A stretch of 42,341 bases of DNA from Paraburkholderia solisilvae (GCF_902859875.1 NZ_CADIKF010000061.1:1-42341), one strand, 5' to 3'. Shown: positions 9,261 to 16,932, counted from the first letter of the stretch. Translations and numbers: made by a program. The notes: generated by a model from the sequence alone, not told the origin.

Positions 9261-10085
9261 ATGAAGCACAAAAAATTCACCGCTGTCGTTCTGGCTTCCC
9301 TGCTGCTCGGCTTCAGCGTCGCGACCCTGCAGTTCGCGCAGGCGGCTCAAAAGACACTGCACATCGGCATCATGTCCGGCGAAGACGAGGACGTCTGGCG
9401 AGTCGTCGCGGCCAATGCGGCCAAACACGGCCTCGCGATCAAGGTCACGACGTTCTCGGACTATACGCAGCCGAACGAGGCGCTGTCCGTGCACGATCTC
9501 GATGCGAACTCGTTCCAGCACAAGCCGTATCTCGATGCGCAGATCAAGGCGCGCGGCTACCGCATCGTGCCGGTCGGCTTCACGTATGTGCAGCCAATCG
9601 GTCTTTATTCGCGCAAGGTCAAATCGGTCGCCGCGCTGCGCGACGGCGCGACGATCGGCGTGCCGAACGATCCGAGCAATGAAGGCCGATCGCTGTTGCT
9701 ATTGCAGGCGCAAGGGCTGATCGCGCTGCGCGCCGACGTCGGCCTGCTGCCGACCGCACGCGATATCGCGAAAAATCCGAAGCATATTCAGATCAAGGAA
9801 CTGGACGCGGGCATCGTCGGGCGCGCGATCGACGATCTCGATGCGGCGGTCGTCAACACCGACTGGGCGATCAAGGCCGGCATCCGGATTCCCGATGAAC
9901 GGATCGCCCAAGAAAAGGTGAACGGCAATCCGTATCGGAACTTCATTGCGGTCAACGAGAAGGATGTGAACGCGGGCTGGGTGCGCGACCTCGTGGAAAG
10001 CTATCAGCAACCGAATGTCGCGGCGGAGATTCTGAGCGTTTATCACGGGGCGACGCTGCCTGCGTGGAATGGGCCCGCGAATTGA
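9261..10085 (+). CDS. MetQ/NlpA-family ABC transporter substrate-binding protein
   Basis: Periplasmic binding protein of the NlpA (lipoprotein 28/MetQ) family, which usually delivers methionine or related compounds to MetNI-type ABC importers. The 274-residue product has a signal peptide (MKHKKFTAVVLASLLLGF..., probable cleavage near QFAQAA). Unlike classic MetQ it lacks a lipobox Cys, so it is likely soluble in the periplasm. Family motifs include LHIGIMSGEDEDVWRVVA, the DANSFQHKPYLD segment that is nearly invariant in NlpA proteins, GVPNDPSNEGRSLLLLQAQG, and VNTDWAIKAGI. No ATPase or permease gene is adjacent, so partners lie elsewhere. The last codons fall within a short direct-repeat array that continues past the stop. 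Confidence 0.9.
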   Translation: MKHKKFTAVVLASLLLGFSVATLQFAQAAQKTLHIGIMSGEDEDVWRVVAANAAKHGLAIKVTTFSDYTQPNEALSVHDLDANSFQHKPYLDAQIKARGYRIVPVGFTYVQPIGLYSRKVKSVAALRDGATIGVPNDPSNEGRSLLLLQAQGLIALRADVGLLPTARDIAKNPKHIQIKELDAGIVGRAIDDLDAAVVNTDWAIKAGIRIPDERIAQEKVNGNPYRNFIAVNEKDVNAGWVRDLVESYQQPNVAAEILSVYHGATLPAWNGPAN

Positions 10086-10124
10086 TCCGAGCAGCGATCC
10101 GCGCATTGATCCGCTGATATCCGC
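10079..10124 (+). repeat. Degenerate 12-bp direct repeats spanning the metQ-like stop codon
   Basis: Three units of about 12 bp (gaattgatccga, gcagcgatccgc, gcattgatccgc) and a partial fourth (tgatatccgc). The stop codon at 10083-10085 is inside the first unit. Confidence 0.6.
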
Positions 10125-10187
10125 GTGTAAGAGCGCGACGTAAAAGCGTCGACATGAAAACGCGACGCCGAAGCGCCCCGTGGCAGC

Positions 10188-10211
10188 GCGGCGCCTCGCA
10201 GAGGGCGCCGC
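10188..10211. terminator. Hairpin between the metQ-like and acetyltransferase genes
   Basis: A perfect 8-bp GC stem (gcggcgcc with ggcgccgc) has an 8-base loop and no T-run. It is a possible transcript end about 100 bases after the upstream gene. Confidence 0.35.
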
Positions 10212-10308
10212 AACATACGGCCACGCCTGAGGCAGGCTATTTTGGCGCGCTTCAATTTGCGTGACCGATCGGGCATAGTGAGGGCTGCAAGCGCCCTGCC
10301 CTCAATGA

Positions 10309-10860
10309 ATGCCGATGAATCAGCCTGCTTCCACTGCCTCTCCTGCTTCACCCGCGCCCACCATCCGCGACGTAACCGATGCGGATTTTCCCGCCATTCA
10401 GGCAATCTACGCGCACCATGTGCTGACAGGCGTCTCTTCGTTCGAAGAGACGCCTCCTTCCGTCGACGAACTGCTCAAACGCTACGCGACCGTTATCGCG
10501 CTCGGCTTGCCGTATCTGGTTGCGGAAATCGATGGCCATGTCGTCGGCTATTGCTATGCAAACCTGTACCGGCCGCGCGTCGCATACCGCCATACGCTCG
10601 AAGATTCGATCTATATCGACGATGCATTTCGCGGGCGCGGCATCGGCCGTGCGCTGCTGAATGCACTGATCGCACGCTGCGAACGCGGACCGTGGCGGCA
10701 AATGATCGCGGTGATCGCGGACGGCGGCACAGCCGGTTCACGGTCGCTGCACGAAAAAGCCGGCTTCGAACTTGTCGGGACACTGCGCGGGGTCGGCTTC
10801 AAACATGGCCGGTGGCTCGATACGACGCTGATGCAGCGCACGCTGGAAAAGCCGGCGTAG
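10309..10860 (+). CDS. GNAT N-acetyltransferase, phosphinothricin acetyltransferase-like
   Basis: Acetyl-CoA-dependent N-acetyltransferase of the PAT/Bar/YwnH branch. In characterised members it acetylates phosphinothricin, methionine sulfoximine or similar amino-acid analogues. The 183-residue sequence shows the branch's motif order: IRDVTDADFPAIQAIYAHHV near the start, SSFEE in the substrate loop, YCYANLYRPRVAYRHTLEDS, the acetyl-CoA loop FRGRGIGRALL, and GFELVGTLRGVGFKHGRWLD near the end. Two in-frame ATGs (10309 and 10315) are equally possible, because no strong ribosome-binding site distinguishes them. The first 15 residues are a Pro/Ser/Ala-rich lead. The gene appears monocistronic. The true substrate is not predictable. 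Confidence 0.9.
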   Translation: MPMNQPASTASPASPAPTIRDVTDADFPAIQAIYAHHVLTGVSSFEETPPSVDELLKRYATVIALGLPYLVAEIDGHVVGYCYANLYRPRVAYRHTLEDSIYIDDAFRGRGIGRALLNALIARCERGPWRQMIAVIADGGTAGSRSLHEKAGFELVGTLRGVGFKHGRWLDTTLMQRTLEKPA

Positions 10861-10941
10861 ACAGCGCCGGCCGACCGGCCGAAAGCATGTTTCCTCCACG
10901 CCGTCGGCACGTCATCCATCGCACCGCACGACCCGCGTCAT

Positions 10942-11015
10942 AACGAAATCTCTATTGCTTCGTTTGCCGCATGTATTCACCATGCGACGATCGTTTCATC
11001 TTGGCAATAGAGAGA
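10942..11015 (+). promoter_or_regulatory. Structured mRNA leader that could mask the ribosome-binding site of the SsuA-like gene
   Basis: tctctattgc at 10949-10958 is exactly complementary to gcaatagaga at 11004-11013, which covers the purine-rich ribosome-binding stretch before the ATG at 11022. Between them sits a perfect 6-bp hairpin (cgcatg 10968-10973, catgcg 10981-10986). A further 6-bp hairpin (aacgaa 10942-10947, ttcgtt 10959-10964) would present the anti-RBS arm as its loop, so a pseudoknot is possible. The pairings are seen in the sequence; a regulatory role is inference. Confidence 0.45.
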
Positions 11016-11021
11016 TGTCGA

Positions 11022-12026
11022 ATGACCGCATGCATAGCAAGGCGACTTCTGCGCATGGTTCCCGTCCTTGCCCTTTCCGCTTGCGCCGTCGCCCTCGCCT
11101 CGGCGCCAGCGTCTGCGCAAGACAACGGCAAGGTACTACGCATCGGCTACCAGAAGTCCGGCCTGCTTGCGATTATCAAGGCCCAGCACACGCTCGACCA
11201 GAAGCTCGAGCCGCTCGGCTACACCGTCAAATGGTTTGAATTTCCCGCCGGCCCACAGCTCCTCGAAGCATTGAACGCGAACAGCATCGACATCGGCTCG
11301 ACAGGCGCGCCGCCCGCGGTATTCGCGCAGGCAGCCGGCGTACGTTTCGTCTATGTCGGCACGGAGCCCGCGGGCGTCACCAACGAAGCTGTGATCGTCA
11401 AAGCCGATGCGCCGCTGCGTACGGTCGCCGATCTCAAAGGCAAGCGCGTCGCGCTGCAAAAAGGATCGAGCTCGAACTATCTGTTGCTCGCGTTGCTGCA
11501 AAAGGCGGGGCTGCGCTACACCGATATCCAGCCCGTCTATCTGCCGCCCGCCGACGCACGCGCCGCATTCGAAAACGGCACCGTCGACGCATGGGCGATC
11601 TGGGATCCGTACTACGCGGCCGCACAGCACGCGCTCCGCGCGCGTACGCTCGCCGATTACACATCGCTCGAAGCCGGACACAACTTCTACGAAGCGACAC
11701 GCGACTTCGCGCAGCAACACCCGGACGTGGTCGGCATCGTGCTCGAGCAGCTGCAAAGCACGGGCAGATGGGTGAACACGCACCCTGCCGAGACGGTCGA
11801 ACTGATCGCGCCACAAGTCGGACTCGATCGCGTGGTGGTCGATACATGGGTGCGCCGCGTGCCGTACGGCACGCAACCCGTCACCGACGATATCGTGCGC
11901 TCACAGCAAAGCATCGCCGATGCATTCTATGGCGCCCATCTGATTCCGCAGCGAATCACGGTAAAGAACAACGTTTGGCAAAACCCCGAGGCGGCCGCAA
12001 AGCTTGCGGCCGCCTCGAGCAAGTAA
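11022..12026 (+). CDS. SsuA-family (aliphatic sulfonate-type) ABC substrate-binding protein
   Basis: Periplasmic binding protein of the SsuA/TauA/NitT family; characterised members deliver alkanesulfonates. The 334-residue product has an Arg-rich n-region, then the hydrophobic signal VLALSACAVALASAPASAQ with an A-S-A cleavage site. The mature protein shows LRIGYQKSGLLAIIKAQHTL, the SsuA-like KWFEFPAGPQLLEALNANSIDIGSTGAPPAVFAQAAG, KGKRVALQKGSS and DAWAIWDPYYAAA. I chose the ATG at 11022 rather than 10971 because the upstream codons do not look like a signal sequence and an agagag purine stretch precedes 11022. No ssuB/ssuC homologues are adjacent. The leader can fold over the ribosome-binding site (separate entry). 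Confidence 0.9.
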   Translation: MTACIARRLLRMVPVLALSACAVALASAPASAQDNGKVLRIGYQKSGLLAIIKAQHTLDQKLEPLGYTVKWFEFPAGPQLLEALNANSIDIGSTGAPPAVFAQAAGVRFVYVGTEPAGVTNEAVIVKADAPLRTVADLKGKRVALQKGSSSNYLLLALLQKAGLRYTDIQPVYLPPADARAAFENGTVDAWAIWDPYYAAAQHALRARTLADYTSLEAGHNFYEATRDFAQQHPDVVGIVLEQLQSTGRWVNTHPAETVELIAPQVGLDRVVVDTWVRRVPYGTQPVTDDIVRSQQSIADAFYGAHLIPQRITVKNNVWQNPEAAAKLAAASSK

Positions 12027-12043
12027 GCGCGCTACCCTCGCGT

Positions 12044-12598
12044 TCACACCACGGGCGGCAAACGCGAGAACAGCGTCGGATAGTCGATCACCAGGCCATC
12101 CTCATCGATCTTCATGCTCGCGGCGAAGTTGCGAAAGATGCCCTCGTAGCGGTATTCGACATCCGGCTCGATGCATGTGTACGCCTGGTCGACGCGCTTG
12201 ACCTGCAAATCCGGTGTCGAGATATACGCGACCGCAATCGGCCGCCGCTCGCCGCGCGCGAGCTGCAGACGCCGGATCGGCAGCGTATTGGTGAACGGCG
12301 TCGCCGCGATGTCGATATCGATGCAGCCTTCGATTGCGGACAGACTCGACCCATGGCCGTCGTGCCAGCGGCCTTCGCCGTCGCCGCGCAATACGAGCTC
12401 ACCGCCGCCCATCACTTTCAGGAACGCATGGGTCGTGCGCCATTGCGGATCGCACCGAACGCTGTAATAGAGCCCGTAATGCTTGCCGTAGCGCTGGCCG
12501 ACCACAGCGCTTTCGACATGGAAGCCATCGGCGCGCGCATCGAACGCAAGATGCTCGATGCCGTCGCCCTCTTCTGAAGCCCATCGTATTTCACGCAT
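12044..12598 (-). CDS. Putative glycolipid-binding domain protein (DUF1089/PF06475-like)
   Basis: A 184-residue soluble protein matching, from memory, the family annotated as putative glycolipid-binding (PF06475). Family-like features are YGLYYSVRCDPQWRTTHAFL in the N-terminal half, a W-containing stretch GEGRWHDGHG, then IEGCIDIDIAATPFTNTLPI and AYISTPDLQVKRVDQAYTCI. The D-I-D-I...TPFTNTLP segment is the most characteristic. No signal peptide or membrane segment is seen, so it is cytoplasmic. The start at 12598 has aggag about nine bases upstream. It is convergent with the SsuA-like gene (17-base gap) and divergent from the aldolase gene. Its biochemical role is not established; the ligand name comes from structure-based inference in the family. 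Confidence 0.75.
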   Translation of the reverse strand: MREIRWASEEGDGIEHLAFDARADGFHVESAVVGQRYGKHYGLYYSVRCDPQWRTTHAFLKVMGGGELVLRGDGEGRWHDGHGSSLSAIEGCIDIDIAATPFTNTLPIRRLQLARGERRPIAVAYISTPDLQVKRVDQAYTCIEPDVEYRYEGIFRNFAASMKIDEDGLVIDYPTLFSRLPPVV

Positions 12599-12838
12599 GA
12601 ATCATGTCTCCTGTGCGGCGCGTCGATGCGCGTTGGCGCGTTGACGCGTTAGCGCTTACCGGAGGTCCGCGGCGTGCGATCGCGGTTGCGACGCCGCCGC
12701 GCCGGCCTTCACGTGAACGCGATGCTAGCGCGAATCCTGCAATCCGCAATATCCGGCCGCGACCTGCGTCGCCGCCGGATTACCCGCTATCATCGTCGTG
12801 CTTATCCGCCCTGCATTTGCGCCTTCAAGGAGACCTTC

Positions 12839-13615
12839 ATGTCGTTTGCCTATCGCCCTGTGAGCCGTATTGCCGGGTCCGGCCCGATATCCGATGCCGA
12901 ACAGCGCACGCGTGTCGATCTGGCCGCCGCCTACCGGCTCGCCGCGCTCAACGGTTGGGATGACCTCGTCTACACCCATATCTCCGCGAGCGTCCCCGAC
13001 GAGCCCGGCCATTTTCTGATCAATCCGTTCGGCTTCGGCTTCGACGAAGTCAGCGCGTCGAACCTCGTGAAAATCGATATTACCGGCAATATCGTCGGCA
13101 CGAGCGAGCATCCGGTCAACATAACCGGGTTCGCGCTGCACGCGGCGGTGCATGCGGCGCGCGCGGACGCATTCTGCGTGATGCATCTGCACAATACCGC
13201 CGGCATTGCCGTGTCGATTCAACCCGCCGGTTTGCTGCCCGCTTCGCAACACGCGCTGCGTTTTCATGGCCATCTCGCGTATCACGACTATGAAGGCGTG
13301 ACGTTCTCGCCGGCGGACGGCGAACGCCTCGTCGCCGATCTCGGCGACAAGCCCTCGATGCTGCTGCGCAATCACGGCACGCTGACGGCCGGCCGGACAG
13401 TCGCCGAAGCCTATGTGCTGATGGCCACGCTGATCAAGGCGTGCGAAATCCAGTTGCAGGCGCAAGCAGGCGGCACACGCCTCGTGCTGCCGCCGGAAGC
13501 AGTCGCCGAGCGCGCCGCCGAGCAGTTGTACGACGGCGGCGCAGTCGAAGGCGGCATCGAGTGGCCTGCGCTGCTGCGCAAGCTCGACCGTATCGCCCCT
13601 TCGTATCGCGACTGA
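12839..13615 (+). CDS. Class II aldolase/adducin-family protein
   Basis: A 258-residue metal-dependent aldolase-fold protein. Characterised relatives cleave or epimerise phosphorylated sugars (FucA, AraD), but this adducin-like branch, common in Burkholderiaceae, mostly has no assigned substrate. The fold's elements are present: R-x-DLAAAYRLAALNGWDDLVYTHISA, the phosphate/active-site segment HFLINPFGFGFDEVSASNLVKID, the metal-binding H-x-H in FCVMHLHNTAGIAVS, and the third His in RNHGTLTAGRTVAEAY. The frame extends 55 codons upstream, but an aaggag ribosome-binding site and the conserved N-terminus point to 12839. A tautomerase gene follows about 100 bases later in the same direction, past a strong hairpin. 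Confidence 0.88.
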   Translation: MSFAYRPVSRIAGSGPISDAEQRTRVDLAAAYRLAALNGWDDLVYTHISASVPDEPGHFLINPFGFGFDEVSASNLVKIDITGNIVGTSEHPVNITGFALHAAVHAARADAFCVMHLHNTAGIAVSIQPAGLLPASQHALRFHGHLAYHDYEGVTFSPADGERLVADLGDKPSMLLRNHGTLTAGRTVAEAYVLMATLIKACEIQLQAQAGGTRLVLPPEAVAERAAEQLYDGGAVEGGIEWPALLRKLDRIAPSYRD

Positions 13616-13632
13616 ACCCGGACTGACCGCTT

Positions 13633-13675
13633 CATGCGGCGCGCTCTAAGGCCTTTTCGACGGGCGCGCCGCATG
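13633..13675 (+). terminator. Long GC hairpin after the aldolase gene
   Basis: A perfect 12-bp stem (catgcggcgcgc 13633-13644, gcgcgccgcatg 13664-13675) with a 19-base loop, followed by pyrimidine-rich tccttcctcttcc. It lies 17 bases after the stop, so it probably terminates the transcript or attenuates read-through to the tautomerase gene. Confidence 0.6.
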
Positions 13676-13716
13676 TCCTTCCTCTTCCATTGTTTTCTCA
13701 ACCAGGAGCCGTTGTC

Positions 13717-13908
13717 ATGCCAACCTTCCGCATCGAGTTATTCGAAGGACGCACCGTCGAGCAGAAACGCGAATTTGTCGAAGCCATCACGAAAGCCACC
13801 TGCGAAACGCTGAACGTCGAGCCTTCGTCCGTGGACATCATCCTCGTCGACGTGGCGCGCGAGAACTGGGCGACCGGCGGTCGCCTGTGGTCCGACCCGC
13901 CGGCCTGA
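13717..13908 (+). CDS. 4-oxalocrotonate tautomerase-family enzyme
   Basis: A small 63-residue enzyme of the tautomerase superfamily, in which the amino-terminal proline, exposed after Met removal, is the catalytic base. The sequence starts M-P-TFRIELFEGRT. It keeps Pro1 and Arg11 of the canonical enzyme (mature numbering) and the GG turn near the end. The position matching canonical Arg39 is Asp (SSVDIILVDV, where the model enzyme has SVRVII), and position 50 is Trp rather than Phe. This suggests a substrate other than 2-hydroxymuconate. An aggag ribosome-binding site at 13704-13708 fixes the start. It may work with the preceding aldolase, but no pathway is evident. Confidence 0.88.
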   Translation: MPTFRIELFEGRTVEQKREFVEAITKATCETLNVEPSSVDIILVDVARENWATGGRLWSDPPA

Positions 13909-14015
13909 AACGGGCGCCGCACACCGCATTCCTTTGCCGATGCTGCGGCGCGGTGGATTGACGCATCGCGCATCGCCCGCCCGCGCCATCGAAGCATCCG
14001 GGCAAAACGCATTTT

Positions 14016-14029
14016 TTGATACCAATCAA
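14016..14029 (+). promoter_or_regulatory. Exact FNR/ANR box upstream of the cytochrome bd genes
   Basis: TTGAT-ACCA-ATCAA matches the FNR/ANR consensus TTGAT-N4-ATCAA at all ten defined positions. It lies 171 bases upstream of the cioA start in an AT-rich patch. In related bacteria cytochrome bd-type oxidases are controlled by oxygen-sensing FNR/ANR/Dnr proteins, so this is probably a functional site. Whether it activates or represses depends on the transcription start, which I cannot place. Confidence 0.75.
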
Positions 14030-14200
14030 CTATTTACCTCGCTTGATGCGCGTGCGGCAATGCGTCCCGCCGCGTAATTTCGACGCACGTCGCAGCGCAG
14101 CACGATTCGCTACGTTCCCCTACGCTTGCGTTCATCTGCGAAGCGCAGTGGCACGTCGACATGAGTCGCCGTGCGTGGTTCGAATCCCCGGTATCGAAAA

Positions 14201-15592
14201 ATGCACACCGCCCTTTCCGCGTTCGATCTGGCGCGACTTCAGTTCGCGTTCACCATTTCTTTCCATATCGTGTTTCCGGCGCTCTCCATCGGGCTCGCGA
14301 GTTTTATCGCGGTGCTCGAATGGCGCTGGTTGCAAACCGGCAAGGCGTACTACAAAGACCTGTGCCTGTTCTGGTCGAAAATCTTCGCGGTCGCGTTCGG
14401 CATGGGTGTCGTGTCCGGCGTCGTGATGAGCTACGAGTTCGGCACCAACTGGTCGGGCTTCTCCGCATTCGCAGGCCCCGTCACCGGCCCGCTGCTGATG
14501 TACGAGGTCATGACCGCGTTCTTTCTCGAAGCGGGCTTTCTCGGCATCATGCTGTTCGGCTGGCAGCGCGTAAGCGCACGCGCGCACTTCGGCGCGACGC
14601 TGATGGTCGCCGTCGGCACGCTGATCTCCACCTTCTGGATTCTCGCGTCGAATAGCTGGATGCAAACGCCGCAAGGCGTCGAGGTCGTCGATGGACACGT
14701 CGTGCCGGTCGACTGGTTCAAGATCATTTTCAATCCTTCGTTTCCGTACCGCCTCGTGCATATGGCGCTCGCCGCGTTTATCGTGACCGCGCTGGTCGTC
14801 TCGGCGGTCGGCGCATGGCATCTGCTGAAGGGCCGGCGTGACGCCGCCGTGAAAAAAATGTTCTCGATGGCGCTCTGGATGCTGCTGATCCTCGCGCCGA
14901 TCCAGGCCTTCGTCGGCGACCAGCACGGTCTGAATACGCGCAAATATCAACCTGCGAAGATCGCGGCCATCGAAGGGTTGTGGAACACCGAAAAAGACGG
15001 CACCGCGCTGAACCTGTTCGGCATCCCGGACATGCAGGCCGAAACCACGCGCTACGCGGTATCGATTCCGCATCTGGGCAGCTTGATCCTCACGCATAGC
15101 TGGGACGGCCAGATTCGCGGCCTGAAAGACTTCCCGCCGCAGGATCGCCCGGATTCGACAGTCGTGTTCTGGAGCTTCCGCGTGATGGCGGGTCTCGGCA
15201 CGCTGATGATCGTCTTCGCGCTGACGTCGTGGATCTTGCGCCGCGGCGGCCGGCTATATGACGCGAAGTGGTTCCAGCGCTGCGCGCTCGCGATGGGACC
15301 GACCGGCTTTATCTCGCTGCTCGCCGGCTGGATCACGACTGAAGTGGGCCGCCAGCCGTGGGTCGTCTACGGCATGAAGCGCACGGTCGACGCGGTGTCG
15401 CCGCTGACCGCGCAGCAGGTCGGCATCTCGCTGATGGCGTTTATCGTCATCTACTTCCTCGTGTTCGGCACCGGCGTCTACTACCTGTTCAAGCTGATGC
15501 ACGGCGGCCCCGCGCTCCCGGGCGGCACGCCCGACGGTGTGCCGGGCGAGGTGCACGGCCGCCCCGCGAACCATGCGCTGCCTGCTGCGTGA
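14201..15592 (+). CDS. cioA: Cytochrome bd ubiquinol oxidase subunit I (CioA-type)
   Basis: Catalytic subunit of a bd-type terminal oxidase in the inner membrane. It oxidises ubiquinol and reduces O2 to water, carrying haems b558, b595 and d. The 463-residue protein has the N-terminal LARLQFAFTISFHIVFPALSIG with the conserved His, GMGVVSGVVMSYEFGTNW, and the Q-loop/TM segment GWITTEVGRQPWVVYGMKRTVDAVSP. Its length and short Q-loop fit the CioA (cyanide-insensitive oxidase) group rather than the long-loop E. coli CydA. The ATG at 14201 fits the conserved N-terminus; an upstream in-frame start at 14171 adds ten unconserved residues. An FNR/ANR box lies upstream. The last codons enter a degenerate repeat array. 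Confidence 0.94.
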   Translation: MHTALSAFDLARLQFAFTISFHIVFPALSIGLASFIAVLEWRWLQTGKAYYKDLCLFWSKIFAVAFGMGVVSGVVMSYEFGTNWSGFSAFAGPVTGPLLMYEVMTAFFLEAGFLGIMLFGWQRVSARAHFGATLMVAVGTLISTFWILASNSWMQTPQGVEVVDGHVVPVDWFKIIFNPSFPYRLVHMALAAFIVTALVVSAVGAWHLLKGRRDAAVKKMFSMALWMLLILAPIQAFVGDQHGLNTRKYQPAKIAAIEGLWNTEKDGTALNLFGIPDMQAETTRYAVSIPHLGSLILTHSWDGQIRGLKDFPPQDRPDSTVVFWSFRVMAGLGTLMIVFALTSWILRRGGRLYDAKWFQRCALAMGPTGFISLLAGWITTEVGRQPWVVYGMKRTVDAVSPLTAQQVGISLMAFIVIYFLVFGTGVYYLFKLMHGGPALPGGTPDGVPGEVHGRPANHALPAA

Positions 15593-15657
15593 GGGCTGCG
15601 TGAGTGGCGCATGAATGGCTGCATATGAGTAGCTGCATATGAGTGGCCGCATGAGCC
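15584..15657 (+). repeat. Degenerate 10-14-bp direct repeats spanning the cioA stop codon
   Basis: Six related units run from the last codons of cioA into the intergenic gap: gctgcgtgag, gctgcgtgagtg, gcgcatgaatg, gctgcatatgagta, gctgcatatgagtg and gccgcatgagcc. The two 14-bp units differ at one base. The cioA stop codon is inside the first unit. Confidence 0.7.
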
Positions 15658-15723
15658 GGCCCCAAGGCTCGGCCGCCTGAACGCGTTCGGCCCTGAATCT
15701 GATCGATATTTGCGAGGAACAAG

Positions 15724-16725
15724 ATGGACGTCACTGTAGTGTGGGCTGCGATCATTGCGCTCGGCCTCTTCCTGTATGTCGTGCTCGACGGCTTCGATCT
15801 CGGCATCGGCATCGTGTTTCCATTCTTTCCCGACGAGCGTGAGCGCGACCTGATGATCAATACCGTCGCACCCGTGTGGGACGGCAACGAAACCTGGCTC
15901 GTGCTCGGCGGCGCGGGCCTGTTCGCGGCGTTTCCGGTTGTCTATGCAACGGTGCTGTCCGCACTGTATCTGCCGCTTGTCTTTATGCTCGGCTGCCTGA
16001 TTTTCCGCGGCGTGTCGTTCGAGATCCGCGCGAAGGCGAACCGCACCAGGCACTTGTGGGATCTCGCCTTCATCGGCGGCTCGGCGGGCGCCACGTTCTT
16101 TCAGGGCATCGCGCTCGGCGCGTTCCTGCAAGGCATTCCGGTCAGGAACGACGCGTTTGCCGGCAGCGCGTTTGGCTGGCTTACGCCGTTCACGCTGCTG
16201 ACCGGACTCGGGCTCGTCGCAACCTACGCGCTGCTCGGCTGCTGCTGGCTCGTCGCGAAGACCGACGGCGATCTGCAGCGCCGCCTGCATCGTGTGGTTT
16301 GGCCGCTCACCGTTGTGCTGCTCGTGTTTATCGCGCTCGTCAGCCTGTGGACGCCGCTGCAGGATCCGAACATCGCGCAGCGCTGGTTCGATTCCGGGCT
16401 GTTCGAGCGGCTGCTGCCGGTGCCGTTCCTCGTCGCGCTGTGCGCGTTCTTCATGTACCGCGCGGTGCGCGAGCGGCATCACAACACGCCGTTCGTGCTC
16501 GCGCTCGGGCTCGTGCTGCTCGGCTATATCGGGCTGCTGGTCAGTTTGTGGCCGTATGCGATTCCGTCGAGCATGACAATCTGGCAAGCGGCCGCGCCGC
16601 GCTCGAGCCAGATGTTTACGCTGGCCGGCGCCGCGGTGATTCTCCCCATCATCATCGCGTACACGACGTTGGGTTACTGGGTGTTTCGCGGCAAGGTGCG
16701 TCATGGCGAAGTCCACTACCATTGA
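15724..16725 (+). CDS. cioB: Cytochrome bd ubiquinol oxidase subunit II (CioB-type)
   Basis: Second membrane subunit of the bd oxidase, a 333-residue polytopic protein. Family marks are WAAIIALGLFLYVVLDGFDL at the N-terminus, the conserved NTVAPVWDGNETWLVLGGAG, and LYLPLVFMLGCLIFRGVSFE. Several further hydrophobic helices follow, with the C-terminal IIIAYTTLGYWVFRGKV. A purine-rich gaggaac precedes the ATG at 15724. It is separated from cioA by 131 bases that hold the repeat array, and it overlaps the next small gene by 23 bases. The three therefore form one operon. No cydDC-type assembly genes are in the window. Confidence 0.95.
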   Translation: MDVTVVWAAIIALGLFLYVVLDGFDLGIGIVFPFFPDERERDLMINTVAPVWDGNETWLVLGGAGLFAAFPVVYATVLSALYLPLVFMLGCLIFRGVSFEIRAKANRTRHLWDLAFIGGSAGATFFQGIALGAFLQGIPVRNDAFAGSAFGWLTPFTLLTGLGLVATYALLGCCWLVAKTDGDLQRRLHRVVWPLTVVLLVFIALVSLWTPLQDPNIAQRWFDSGLFERLLPVPFLVALCAFFMYRAVRERHHNTPFVLALGLVLLGYIGLLVSLWPYAIPSSMTIWQAAAPRSSQMFTLAGAAVILPIIIAYTTLGYWVFRGKVRHGEVHYH

Positions 16726-16858
16726 CGCGCGCCCGCGCCGCCTGTCCGGCTGGCTGTGGTTCGTCGCGCTGTGGTGCGCCGGTGTCGGCAGCGCAATGGC
16801 AGTAGGCTTTGCGTTCAAGCTGCTGATGAACGCGACGCTGTTTGCGGTCAGCCGCTAG
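16703..16858 (+). CDS. Small single-helix membrane protein of the cyd/cio operon (DUF2474-type)
   Basis: A 51-residue protein in a different frame, starting inside the end of cioB (23-base overlap) and ending at a TAG. It has a basic N-terminus (MAKSTTIDARPRRL), then one membrane helix (SGWLWFVALWCAGVGSAMAV) and a short hydrophobic end. Its position, length and the W-x-x-WCAG-x-x pattern match the DUF2474 proteins found after cioB-type genes. By analogy with CydX/CydS it may be a small accessory subunit that stabilises the oxidase; this is inference. Translation is probably coupled to cioB. Confidence 0.82.
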   Translation: MAKSTTIDARPRRLSGWLWFVALWCAGVGSAMAVGFAFKLLMNATLFAVSR

Positions 16859-16932
16859 GGGCTGTTCGTCATGTGCAGTGCAGCGTGGCGTGGCGTGGCG
16901 AACGCGTTCGCGAGTGTGCAGATGTGTGCCTA

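Noticed and set aside
14165..14200. tRNA-like T-arm sequence (ggttcgaatcccc) just before cioA
   Set aside because: The matching T-stem has a mismatch, no acceptor or anticodon arm can be found upstream, and there is no CCA end.
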